Position numbers and translations under genes: made by a program. DNA of 64,000 nt, taken from NCBI GenBank assembly GCA_015680685.1, contig MNCI01008330.1:196047-260046 (forward strand), written 5' to 3'. This stretch comes from Gnetum montanum. Its lineage: Eukaryota; Streptophyta; Gnetopsida; Gnetales; Gnetaceae. Of this stretch, positions 35,944 through 46,760 are shown in pieces. Under the pieces are notes generated by a model, which saw nothing but the letters and a program-made list of their open reading frames with translations, did no database searches and had not been told where the DNA came from. Position 1 is the first letter of the stretch, and each line of letters opens with the position of its first letter.

Positions 35944-36019
35944 CAAAGAACATAAAACATAAAATGATAGAAATCATATGCCTCGATTACACTTAACCAT
36001 ACCTTTGTACTTCACAAGT
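35944..36019 (+). repeat. Outer element 5' LTR, middle part
   Basis: Seventy-six bases between two inserted elements. They align with 3955-4025 of the copy 1 LTR (AAATCATATGCCTC, ACTTAACCATAC), continuing the LTR broken at 27328. The last five bases (CAAGT) are the target site of the next insertion. Confidence 0.8.
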
Positions 36020-36879
36020 TGATGAGTGGAGAGGTACCCCTACACTCAACCATATGAATATGAACATTCATGCACAATCCTATCAAACTCTATAAACAGG
36101 CTAGTTGTGGCATGTAGATAATTACACATTGATCGCAATTCGTTGTCTTCCCACTTGGACTAGTAATTGCTTTGTCATGTATGATTTAGTCCAAACTGAG
36201 GTGTATGATGTGGTCCTAAGCTAGTGCTACTCCTAGAGGCAATGGAAATAACTTTGATTAACCTAAGAGGAAATGGGAGAAGAGAATCTAAGCTAGCCTA
36301 AGTTTGATGAGCATCCATCCTTAATCATCTGTACACATCTTGGACCTTGTGTACTACTAATGGGATTACTAAGCACATGTCCTAGGTACGCTACTGGGAT
36401 ACCAAGTAGTCACACTTAAATGCTCATGATTAAGTCATACTGATTCCACATTTAATAATAGGGATAGTAAATGAAGGGGAAGAAATATTAATTAGGAAAA
36501 CAATAAATAACAATAACAATAAGCAATTAAAATTAAGTGAATGCTGCAATGATTAAGTAATCTCGATATTTATTTCTAGTCATGTGCGTGTCCAAGTACG
36601 TCACACTTGAATAAAGGTTCTGTACAATTACAATCATCACACTATGGGCATGCATTGGGGAAAGGGTTGAGATGAACTAGAAAATGACAAAAAGACTCTA
36701 CTCTAACACTAACTTACTCTGTTTTTCCTATGCACCCAAATGTGGTATTTATAAGCTTACACAGTAACCACAATATTGTGTATCCAATATCATTAGCTAG
36801 GCCATGATATCGTGTACCCGATATTGTGGGTCTGATATCATGGATCCGATATTAGAGCCTAAAAAATCACAGTTCATCA
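36020..36879 (-). repeat. 3' LTR of the minus copy
   Basis: 860 bp, in element orientation TGATGAACTG...CCACTCATCA. Plus-strand U3 boxes GATATC, GATATTG and CCAATATC lie at 36770-36860. It is colinear with 43944-44760. Confidence 0.88.
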
Positions 36880-36890
36880 TATCCCCACAA
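36880..36890 (-). other. Polypurine tract of the minus copy
   Basis: The minus strand reads TTGTGGGGATA immediately before the TG of the 3' LTR, at the position of the tract in the other copies. Confidence 0.7.
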
Positions 36891-37059
36891 CTAAATGAAA
36901 TCTCATCCTCGAGTCGAACAAAATGAGAACAAGCCCAATTGATTACACAATTTATAGGTATGGGATTATTGACTGACTAGAAATTTATTCATGCTGCAGC
37001 GGAAAATTGAATATGACAAAATTGGGACACAAACACAAAATTACATAATTTACTAGAAC

Positions 37060-39903
37060 TCATGTAGTTCTTGGTGGTGGTGGCTCCACCATGGGTCTCT
37101 TTTCTTTGTCTTGTGCTCCAAGCTTTGGAAGTTGATGGCTCTGAAGAAGTGCCTAGATATTTTCCTCTTCGGTTCATGGGTCTTATGCCATCCATGCTGA
37201 TGCTCCAATATTTGATGGAGTCAGCACCTCCTATGGGCATGGCAGTTGCAGGAACATCTGGTTGGCCTTGACATACCAAGCTGCAAATAGTCATCATTCC
37301 TCTTCATAGGCTCTAACTTTGTCCTTGTATTCCTAGTAATCTGTAAGCCGTCAAGCCAAGTCTACTGCAACATCCTTTTATCATTGGTAGCTAGTCTTAA
37401 CCACCTATAATTCATAATTTTCCACTTTTAGTTTCTACAACATCTTCTTGTGCTCAGAAAATTCTATTTCATATTTTTCATAGGTGGTAGCTACCTGCTT
37501 CTCCAACTTTGTTCTCAAGCATCCTACTATTAACATGGCTAAGTTGGCATATTGTAGGTTTGCCAATTCCATGTACTACATAAGATGTATCTGTAGGTCC
37601 CATATTTTTAGCTCTGCATGATGGGAAAATGCATAGGTATCTAATATGGCTTGTCAATCAATGTTTTGAGCATTAAGAGTATTGATATGGGCCTTAGACA
37701 TATGGATTTCTTTTTCAACTACTTACTTGTACAGTAGGGCCTTGGTCCCTGATTTCTTCCTTCAACTTTTCATGTTTCTTAGCCTCGTTTTGCCATGTGC
37801 TTATTTAAATTACCATCTTTTGAAGGATGGTGCACACCTCCTCCATTGAAAGGGTTCTATTTTCTCAAGCCAAGTGATTTATGTCCTAATTGATCTTGAC
37901 TAATTGTTCTCAAAACTATTGAAAATTTTCTTCAAGAACCTTCTTTTATTTTTCCACAATGGTAAACTGAAGATTGTCTATGACAAGTTATTTATTCTCC
38001 TCTTGCAAGGCCTTGAGTGCTTTGACATGCACATATGTTTGCACTTGTGCCTTCGAAGCATCCCAATTAGCCTTCTCTTTTTCCTTCACAACTTTCTTAT
38101 TTTCTTCCAACAATTTAGTAATTTGCTCTATCCTAAAAGACTCTAGCTAGTCTATGGGGATAAACTGAGATGGGTCCTGCTATGCAGCTTGCAGGGTGAT
38201 GAGCTTCTCTTGGAGTCTTTCCAACTCTATTTCTTCATGCTCAGCCCTGATCTCTACCATGACCAGCTTCCCTTTGGTGGAGATGAGGTTCGATTGAGTT
38301 GTTGTAACCTCTTGAGGGATGTCAAACAAGGAAATCATCACTTATCTTGTCTATAGCAACTGATTGAGAACATTCTCATGCTCCGTAGGAGTCATCGAGG
38401 GGCTGACCAGAGTTTGAGCATAGCGTGCTCTCGTAAAGTCTACCGATGGCACAATAGGGACATTGAACGATTCTTTTATATGGTTTGTGACCATTTCTAT
38501 GGCTTCTGCTACATCTTGGTGTTGCATAACCACTACTGTGGCCCCTTCACTAATTTCTAATTACACCTGGAAAGATGCAGCATTTCCTAAGATTTGTTAT
38601 GACCAGTGCATTTCCCCTTCTCCTATTTGGATTGACACCTCGCCCCATGCTTGATTGATGGAGACCATGGGTTGTACGGTATCATTGATAACTTCAAATA
38701 GATTGGCATCATCATGACTTCTCAAATTGAATATCTCAGTGATGGCCTTGAGATGGCTCATTAACAGTTGATAATCTTGCAATGGTGGTGACGATTGGTA
38801 TTGATGGTGTGTGTTGGGCCTTGCTTCTTGTTGTTGATTGGGCCTTGTGCTTGGAAGTTGGCTAGGCCTTATAGTTTGAGTCACAGTGGGCCCCACCATC
38901 TGTTCTTATTCTAGCTCCAATGTCTCACTAGCACTTTTCTTTAGGGCTGGTGGCTTCAGCAATTTAGTAAACGAAGCACTTTAGGCTCTTTTGGAGACAT
39001 CATTGGTGTACCCCAGAATTCTAGCACATCAACATAGCTTCCTAATGAGACAGGGGAAGGGCAATGTGAACTTCCTTGTCTTGTGTTCCTCAAATTTCTT
39101 CAGAATCTCTGTGAGATATAGATGGGGTAGGTTAGCATTAACCTTGCCTATCAATATAGCACTTCCTTTGGCCACATACGTGGAGATTCTATTCAATCCT
39201 NTATCAATATAGCACTTCCTTTGGCCACATACGTGGAGATTCTATTCAATCCTTTTTTGGGGAAGATGTGATAAGTATTGATCTTGAAATAGATCCTCTC
39301 CTCCAGGGTCAACTCTCCATATGCCTTATCTTCCTTGTTGTATGTCCTTTTCAACCAAATTTTTCGTGCATCAACATCAAAGCGAGTGGGTAGGTGACCA
39401 ACTTTTGGCCCTATATTCAAAATATTTAACACTTTCGAAATGGCTTTGGCAGAGAAATCTACAAAAACACCACCAATATCAACTATGGTGCCTTCTTCTT
39501 TATTGTGCTAAAATTGGTACGTCTCTCCCAAGTGCCAAGCACCACTTTCAAAGAGCATAGGCCATAATGGGGATCCTTTGAGTTGGTCCCTAATTGCTTC
39601 AAGAGCGAACTCAGTGAAAGGTCCAAAGTTGAGTTCCACAATCACAGCTATAGATGTGGACCTTTTGTGGATTGCCTGAATATATTCTGGGGACAACGTG
39701 AGATGTTGTCCTTGTTCAGGTGCTTCAGTGGCTCCTCTTTTAGCATGTCTCGATTACATAGTAATAGGAGGCTCTTGATGGATGTTGAATGATTATGCCT
39801 CTTATTCTGTACATTCCTCAGGAGATGCCTGGTCTCTACCTCTCCTTGGTCATTTGGACACACCTTGAGAGGGTACTCCTTGCTATCCATGTTTAGGGGC
39901 CAT
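37060..39903 (-). pseudogene. Third ORF of the minus copy
   Basis: Reading down from ATG 39903, again directly after TTGCAG. The conserved globular part covers 39890-39000 with GPFTEFALEAIRDQLKGSPL, IYFKINTYHIFPKKGLNRIS and LPFPCLIRKL. A Gln-rich linker follows at 38800-38890, then MSHLKAITEIFNLRSHDDAN (near 38765-38705), and a coiled-coil part at 37250-38300. The frame ends with PPPPRTT and a stop at 37060. Stops and frameshifts are present, and one N at 39201 sits inside a 52-bp duplication that breaks the frame artificially. It parallels the plus copy part by part. Confidence 0.65.
39149..39253. repeat. 52-bp exact duplication flanking a single N
   Basis: 39149-39200 and 39202-39253 are identical (TATCAATATAGC...CAATCCT), separated only by N at 39201. 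No other copy of the element has this duplication. It looks like two contig ends that overlap but were joined with a gap base. Confidence 0.85.
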
Positions 39904-40404
39904 CTGCAATCACACAGGGCTGACTATTAGTAAGGTTATTTACAAAATGTAACTTATACCCTTACTTCTTGTCTTTAATGAATTCATTTTTTGTTTTGTG
40001 TAATCCAGAGTTAGAAAATTTTATGAAAATGTCCCCTAAAAGTTTTGATATTAGGCCCAATTTGATTAGGTGGCTCTAAAAATTAATTCTCATGGTATGA
40101 GTGAAGAGAGAAAGTTGATTTGGCAATGTGTTTAATAGCTCTATGGTCATTTACCCTTTATTATATCCTTTGGGCGATGATAAATTTTGGAAAAATTACA
40201 TGCAACTTGGAGCATACCCTTCCCCCACAATTAAGCTGAACACTCCAGGTTTAGATAAGTTCAATCAGAATGGGAATTGGAGTGTTAACGAGCAAGTTAT
40301 GGATGTTTGAACGATAGGTGCACAAGCTTGCAAGTTCGTGGAAGAAAATTTGAACAACTCCCCTCACATGAATAGTGTAAAATGATGTTGATGTGTGAGG
40401 GGGA

Positions 40405-40485
40405 TCCATATATATAGTTTTTATGGATGTGATATCGCATACCTAATAGCATGGACCTGATATCGAGTACCCGATATCAAGGCCT
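40405..40485 (-). promoter_or_regulatory. Internal U3-like promoter before the third ORF (minus copy)
   Basis: On the minus strand, GATATC boxes at 40482-40425 (CTTGATATCGGGTACTCG, CTGATATCAGGT reading variants, GCGATATCACATCC) lead to a TATATATA box at 40418-40409. The boxes match those in this element's LTR U3 (36770-36860). The third ORF starts about 500 bases downstream at 39903. The layout equals that at 31591-31640. Confidence 0.55.
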
Positions 40486-41780
40486 ATTGAAAATAGGGTA
40501 CTTAGTAAAATTAATGAATTTCTACACTTCCAAGGCCAAAAATGAAGGATTTGAGGGTAATTGAAAAGGTCCAGGGTAACATTGAATAGACCAAGAGGCA
40601 CAAAAAGTATAATGGGGTAGAATATGATAATGAAATTCATGAATAGAATGAGGAAAAAGAACATGTTATGGTGCATAGGAACATTGGAATTAAAAGGATG
40701 ATAAAGGAAAGAATAGATTTGGCAATGCAGTGCTTGGAGGGTATAAAATGATGTGATGATGATTTGCAATGAGTGTAAATTACAAAGGTTATGCAAGTGG
40801 GTCCTCCCCAAAGCAGGTTCCAACCTATAATGCCCTTACGTAACCACACCTAAAAACGTGCGTAGGCACTAAAAGGGGTAAATGTAATCCACACTAGTTC
40901 CAAAAAACACACACATGTAGATACCACCATTATGAGATATGAATTAAATGCTACACAAGACATGAGTAACAAATACATCAACAGTGAGATGGGATGAATC
41001 GTAGAAGGGATTGCAGAGATTGAGACATGAGGTAACTGACTCGGGGCATAATGAATCTTGTAGGGCATGATTAATGTGCCATTAGCCTATCGCTCCAAAA
41101 TCAAGATCAAGTCCATTCCTCTGATCAGTGACATTGCATTGTTTCATCCCATGATGGACAACCATAAGAGTACCTTGAAAACAAGGTGTATGATCACTTG
41201 GCATTTCATTCAAGGGAGGAGTGATTTGGAATTTCATTGCAGCACTTTTGTGTTCATCTTTCTTTTTTATTGAGTGCCTTTATTACTCTTACTCCCATTT
41301 TTTGTTAGATCTACAAAGATCTTAGTACAACCAGGCTGCATGATAACTTCTACAAATGTCACCAAAGAGAATCCAAAAGTCCCCTTGATGTCACACCTTG
41401 CTCATTCCCTCTTAGTCAATCATTTTTCGCTCTAGGCATAATAAGCACAAAATTACTTTAAGTTTTGATGATGTCAAAAATATCATCAGACCTAGAGTGG
41501 AACCTCTTATTAATAGAATGGGTGGGTGGATGTGATGGGCTCACTGTCCAAGTAATTATTCACCTGAGACTTGATAGCATAGAACAACACCTCAACCAAT
41601 GAGTCACATGAGTGTTTTATTCATAGATGAGATTACCCATAAAAAGATAAAAAGATAAAATAATAAATAAAAAGATGAACCAACCAATAAAAAGATAAAA
41701 CAAAAAATTGAAAGATGAAAAACTGGAAAACAAAAAATTATGAAATTAAAGAAAGGAAAAAATATTTATTAATTCTGTTT
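40486..41780 (-). other. Conserved non-coding spacer of the minus copy
   Basis: Contains, on the minus strand, TGTGACATCAAGGGGACTTT (near 41400-41380) and CTTTGGGGAGGACCCACTTG (near 40815-40795), both found in every copy. A run rich in AAAAAGATAAA lies at 41640-41760. No coding domain is present; the open stretches at 40443-40823 are not conserved as frames. Confidence 0.6.
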
Positions 41781-43811
41781 GTTAGAATGCAGGATATCCC
41801 CCATAACTAAACTTTTGATCATAGCGAGAATTAAAAAATGGGAGGGTTAGATCCACGCATTTCAATAATATTGGGACCTGGTCATATCCAAACCATAGGG
41901 TGTCTTTTGATGTTGTGGTTGGAATGTATCCAATCTGGGATGCACACATTGTATTAAAGTTGACATAGTGGGGCAAGTTAGAAGATTAGTTTAATTGACA
42001 TGAAGTTAACCCACTATGGCACCCTTGACTGTAAGAGGCTATGCAAGGATCAATATGTCTCCCTACGTGGCTATATTCATTAGGCTGCATAGTTGTTGGA
42101 GTATTGATTGGTGGCCCTGATAGGGCAACATGAGGCTTTGGGTTCGAGAAGAAAGATGCACCACAGTGTTGAGCTTGTGCTGAGTGGGAGGATGTAGTCG
42201 TCTCAGAACTATGTTGTCCCTTTCTACGATCATGTCTAAAGAAGGGATGCCTTTGATGTTGTGGAGGATTCCCATTGCAGTTGATAGTAGCAACACAAGT
42301 AACATTCGTGGGTTGATGTTGTGGTGCAAAACCTTCTGGAACTATTGGTGGTGATGTAGAAGAAGGTGAAGGATGAGAATATTGAGAGTAAGGAGAAGTA
42401 TAAGGAACATGAGGTGGTGATCTTGTTGGAAAGGACATGGGCTGATAGTACTTAGGAGAATAATAACAATGTGATGAGGTAGAAGATATTGACCTGGTTG
42501 AGGAAATAGGATGTTGGACCTAATAAGTGCTTAGGTTCAGATGATATGAAGGGTGTGAACAGTTTGAGGGTGGCCTCCTCCACAACTAGGATTTTTGCCA
42601 CTGTGATTGAACACAGTATTTTTGTACAAACTCTGGATGTAACATTCTTCCCCAATGCTCATGTAAATGTGACAAGATTGGGCATTAACCTTTGGGGTCA
42701 TCGTACAGGAAAATGTTACATTGATACATATGATTAGCAATTGAGTTCTTATCCTCTTAAACCCTTCTTTCCGATTGTCTAAGGGTGTTTTGTCCTACTT
42801 CTTGGTTTGTCATGTTTCTACCTCTAATAGTGTTGGCATATTCTCCACATTTTTCATGTATGCATTCCATCATCTTATTGATCTTTTCCTTAATTTCATC
42901 TAGTGATTGTAGTATTGGCAAAGATGATTCCACCTCCTTGAGGTGAGTTGATTTCTTCTCTTCATGATCATGGACCTTTGCTAATTCAAGATTTTGGTCT
43001 CATTGAGAGCTTTCAACATTCTCCGATCTAGCTAACTCTCCTTCTTCTTTTGCTACCCGCTTAATAAGCTCTTGGAGTTGGTGGGTTTGTAGCTCATATA
43101 GTTAACCTCGGGCATACATCCCTAGGGTCTCCCTTGTTTCATTTCGGAGCCCATCCATGATGTGATACATTAGCCTTTCCTCAGAGAATCCATGGCCTGG
43201 GCAGTTGTTTAACAATGCATAATATCTTGCTAATGCCATGTGCAAGGGTTCATGTTGCCCTTGTTTCCACTCTTGCATTTTTGTCCTCAAGGCTAAAACT
43301 CTTGCATAAGTTTGATATTTTTCATTGAAGAGTTCTACCATTGTTGGTCAACATTGAATTGATTTTGGTCTTAAGGACCTATACCATACTTTTTCTTGGA
43401 AAGTCAAAGGAAAGAGCTTAAGTTTTTATCATCCATTATCAATATTTTTCCATACATAGGCATCATGGAATGCTTGTAAATGATGTTGTGGATCTAAATC
43501 ATAGCCCTTGAAAACTTGGAAAAGTTATTTAAATTAAGCCTACGTAGACGGCTTTCCTTGCAATGCCTACGGGATATTCAAATAGCCTCTTGTATATGCA
43601 TTAGGCTCTTAGTGGCTAGCAAGGGTTCATCGTCACTAGGTAGGTTATGAATTTGTGAGTTGGGATGATGCTGTCTTCATTTATGTACATAGGAGATCCC
43701 TACATAGGATTGAGTACCCCAAACTTCATCTTCATCATCATATAATTCGTTGGTTCTTCAATGAATTACCTTACTAGTTGTTGTATTGTCCTAGTCTTGT
43801 GAGAGAGACAT
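41781..43811 (-). pseudogene. Gag of the minus copy
   Basis: Starts at ATG 43811 by comparison with the plus copy. A well-kept capsid stretch (43341-43102) has MVELFNEKYQTYARVLALRT, MALARYYALLNNCPGHGFSE and DGLRNETRETLGMYARG. The nucleocapsid part is frame-shifted near 42650-42700. A Pro/Ser/His-rich linker open for 150 codons lies at 42438-41986 (PTRSPPHVPYTSPYSQYSHP). After VMGDI-like residues near 41810 the frame closes and no protease follows. The linker is the best preserved coding part of any gag in the window. Confidence 0.75.
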
Positions 43812-43924
43812 CGTTGTGAATCGTGTGTGATTGAGTGAAATTAATTTCTTTTCTAAAAGATGTATTTTGAATACTTTGTTATAGTGATCTTGTATGATAT
43901 AACTAATCTAAATAACTAGCACCA

Positions 43925-43942
43925 TCCCTGGAAACAATGCCA
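43925..43942 (-). other. Primer binding site of the minus copy (tRNA-Asp type, decayed)
   Basis: The minus strand reads TGGCATTGTTTCCAGGGA, one base after the LTR. Compared with TGGCGCCGTTGCCGGGGA it has five differences, four of them transitions. Position and pattern support the call. Confidence 0.65.
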
Positions 43943-43943
43943 A

Positions 43944-44760
43944 TGATGAATGGCGAGGTACCCCTACACTTAACCATATGAATATGAGTGTTCATGCAAG
44001 ATCCAGTCGAACTTTGTGGATAAGCTAGTTGTGGTATCTAGATAATTACACGTTGATTGTAGTTCATTGTCTTCCCACCTAGACTAGTAATTTCTTTGTC
44101 ATGTATGGTTTAGTCTAGAGTGAGGTGTATGATGTGGTCCTAAGCTAGTGCTACTCCTAGAGGCAATGGAAATAACTTTGATTAACCTAAAAGGGAATGG
44201 GAGAAGAGAATCTAAGCTAGCCTAAGTGCGATGAGCATCCATCCTTAATCATCTATACACATCTTGGACCTTGTGTACTACTAATGGGATTACCAAGTGC
44301 ATGTCCTAGGTACGCTACTGGGATACCAAGTAGTCACACTGAAATGCTTATGATTAATTTGTACTCATTCTACATTTAATAACAAGGATAGTAAATGAAG
44401 GGGAAGAAATATTAATTAGGAAAATAATAAATAACAATAATAGTAAGCAATTAAAACTAAGTGAATGCTACAATGATGAAGTAATCTCAATATTTATTGT
44501 CAATCATGTGTGTGTCCAAGTACATCACACTCAAATAAAGGTTCCGTACAATTACAATCATCACACTACAAGCATGCATTGGGGAAAGGGTTGAGATGAA
44601 CTAAAAATTGGCAAAAAGACTCTACTCTAGCACTAACTTACATAGGAACCATGATATCATGTATCTGATATCATTAGCCAGGCCACGATATCACGTACCT
44701 AGTATCATGGGTCTAATATCATAGGTTCGATATCAGAGCCTAAAAAATCATGGTTCATCA
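43944..44760 (-). repeat. 5' LTR of the minus copy
   Basis: 817 bp, TGATGAACC...CCATTCATCA in element orientation. U3 GATATC/GATATT boxes at 44650-44735 (plus coordinates). Colinear with 36020-36879. Confidence 0.88.
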
Positions 44761-44765
44761 CAAGT
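44761..44765. repeat. Target-site duplication CAAGT, right copy
   Basis: Identical to 36015-36019. The outer LTR resumes directly after it. Confidence 0.85.
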
Positions 44766-44920
44766 ATAATTGGAAAGACAATGAACAACCATGAGCGTAA
44801 AGTTCACTTCCTAAAAGACTAGTGCACCACAAATAAGAGAGTCCATAGAATTCGACTGGATCATGCATGAGTGCTCTATGATTTGTATAGTTGGATGAAG
44901 GGGTACATCATTGCTCATCA
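44766..44920 (+). repeat. Outer element 5' LTR, last part
   Basis: Continues the alignment with the copy 1 LTR (GGAAGACAA-like GGAAAGACAA, GGTGCA-like stretch, TCGACTGGATCATGC, GGGGTACATC) and ends GCTCATCA. A primer site follows at once. Confidence 0.8.
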
Positions 44921-44921
44921 T

Positions 44922-44939
44922 TGTCGCCATTGCCAAGGA
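44922..44939 (+). other. Primer binding site of the outer element (tRNA-Asp type)
   Basis: TGTCGCCATTGCCAAGGA, one base after the LTR, four mismatches to TGGCGCCGTTGCCGGGGA. Confidence 0.7.
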
Positions 44940-45003
44940 CTCTATTTGTTAAAACATGCACTATCTAGTTTTAGTGGATGAGTATGATATTAGTGGATAT
45001 TAT

Positions 45004-45096
45004 AGTTTCCTTCCATATCATGTCATCGTAGTTGCTCATCCTAATGTAGGATGATATCCTTCAACAAACTACGATGGCATGATATGGAAGGAAACT
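45004..45096. repeat. 93-bp near-perfect hairpin in the outer leader
   Basis: Arms 45004-45033 (AGTTTCCTTCCATATCATGT...) and 45067-45096 are 30 bases each and complementary except for one position. The loop contains a second stem, TCATCCTA with TAGGATGA. The right arm ends exactly where the solo LTR begins. Not seen in the leaders of the related elements at 28135-28256 or 43812-43924. Confidence 0.85.
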
Positions 45097-46462
45097 GTAA
45101 TGATCAAAAACATTAGTGGTTGAAACAACAAGGTCCATAGGTGTACAACCTAACCCCAAATGCATGCGAGGGCCTACTAGAGAACTTATCAAATCCATAG
45201 GTGAACAATCTAGCCAATTGAATAGGAACTTATCAAATGTAATGGGGGTGCTATGTGGTTAGCTTTGGTGCTAATGCAAGACAGTGCTAAGTGTGTAGGA
45301 AACGTTTTCAATGTTTATGATGTCAATGGGATTGAGCATAGTTATAGGTGTTTGAGGGGACAAGCATGGTCAAGGGTTTCAATGAGGTGGATGGTGTTAA
45401 CATGTGAGGATTGCTTCCTGAGTGTAGTTTCAAGCATGTTTATGTAGTAAAATGACAAACAATATAAATAAAGTGTAGAGAATGCAAAGTAATAGAGAAA
45501 ATAAAGTAGATAACCACCCCAAATGGGGTTGAGCATAGTTAACACCAAAAAGGGGGTTAGAAGATATGCAGTGTATAGTAGGCACAACTTTATAGAGTAG
45601 TCATAGTCCTTGGGTTGTCTAGCTATAAAGACAGGTGTTTTGTCAAAGAATTTACATCTAGCGAGTTTGCTACCATGATGTACTACTAGATGCAGTGTTC
45701 TACTAGGCTACAGAGGTTTGCGGTGGTTTGCAAGTTTTCCTATTCACTAGTTCATGAATGTGCCCTTGATTCACCAAATTTACCAACTACTCATTGAATT
45801 TCTTTTCTTTCCATTCTTTTCTTCCTCCTTTCACAAACATTGAAGATGTAAGTATTTATAAATTTAGGGTTGGCAAGGAATGTGGGATGGCTACCACATT
45901 GTGAATGGGATGGTTGGAACTATGCTTAGCATAGTTACTATTCATGTGGTGTGTCAATGGGGTTGATGATGTTAATGATGTTGCACTTTGCTATGCTCTG
46001 TCAAACTCTATGAGACTATGACTACATTGCCAACCACATATGTGTGTGTGTTGGGAGGACCATGAGGTACCTGAAAAATGAAACTTAGAGACTATACTTT
46101 GCAGGACTATGCTTTCCACACTCTTGCATGGGGTCAAGCATAGTTACAATTTTGGGGTAAAAGGGGATACAAAAAAATGTATTTTGCTAACTACACTCAT
46201 CGAAGGTGAGTTGACTATGTTCTAGAGCTAAGTTAAGCATCATTGCTACACTGTGGAGGCTGCTAGAGACTATCCTTGTTGACTATGCTCTTCTAACAGG
46301 TGACTATGCTCTGGGCTAGGGGTTAGTGTAGTTCCAAGACTTGGAAAAACTTACAAAACTAGCCTTTTACTAACTACGCTCTATAGAGGGGTTAAGCATA
46401 GTTCCCGCACCCTGCCAAAATTTGTAGCTAGGATGTCATAGTCCAAATTTGGTGGTGCTTCA
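45096..46462 (-). repeat. Solo LTR of the Tat-like family
   Basis: Inverted relative to 57340-59003 and similar along its length: the plus-strand start TGTAATGATC pairs with the end GATCATCACA of the other copy, and the other end (TGAAGCACCACCAAAT on the minus strand) with TGGAAACACCACCAAAT. A minus-strand TATAAATAC lies near 45852. Many TAGTCAAC/GTTGACTA-type boxes are at 46140-46440. The flanking pentamers are GAAAC (45091-45095) and GCAAC (46463-46467), four of five matching, as for an aged target duplication. No internal region is attached, so it is a solo LTR. Confidence 0.75.
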
Positions 46463-46760
46463 GCAACATTGTATTGCCCCCGGATTGATCTGTGCCTGGA
46501 TGCTACTTCAAACTATGAAGAAGTTAGGCATCTCAAATCCTCAAGAAGAATACATTGTGAATGGTTATGACACTTGGGACTACCATTCCACTAAAACACA
46601 ACGTAGGTTAGGTTGACATTAGGAGAGGTATCATGAGGATGCAAAGGGAAAATGGTTCACAAATCCCTTATTCCTACTAAACCAAGACAACAACTAGGAC
46701 CATACCTCTAAGGGCTTTCAACATGAAGATTCTTTACCCTTTATTATTGGTGATGAGGGT

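Larger units (their letters stand above)
36020..44760 (-). mobile_element. Non-autonomous Athila-like element, minus copy (gag + third ORF, no pol)
   Basis: 8741 bp bounded by perfect CAAGT duplications (36015-36019 and 44761-44765). On the minus strand the order is 5' LTR (44760-43944), tRNA-Asp-type primer site, gag (43811-41780), spacer, internal TATA with GATATC boxes, third ORF (39903-37060), polypurine tract and 3' LTR (36879-36020). Pol is absent at the same place as in the plus copy. The two copies therefore derive from one pol-less lineage. They face each other tail to tail, with 81 bp between them. Confidence 0.87.

Noticed and set aside
37071-37271. Plus-strand open frame antisense to the end of the minus copy's third ORF, considered as an antisense ORF as in some Tat elements
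   Set aside because: The equivalent region of the plus copy is not open in the antisense frame, so it looks like a shadow of the sense coding sequence.
40443-40823. 126-codon minus-strand open frame in the spacer of the minus copy
   Set aside because: The corresponding spacer in the plus copy, copy 1 and the outer element is not open in that frame, so it is not a conserved gene.
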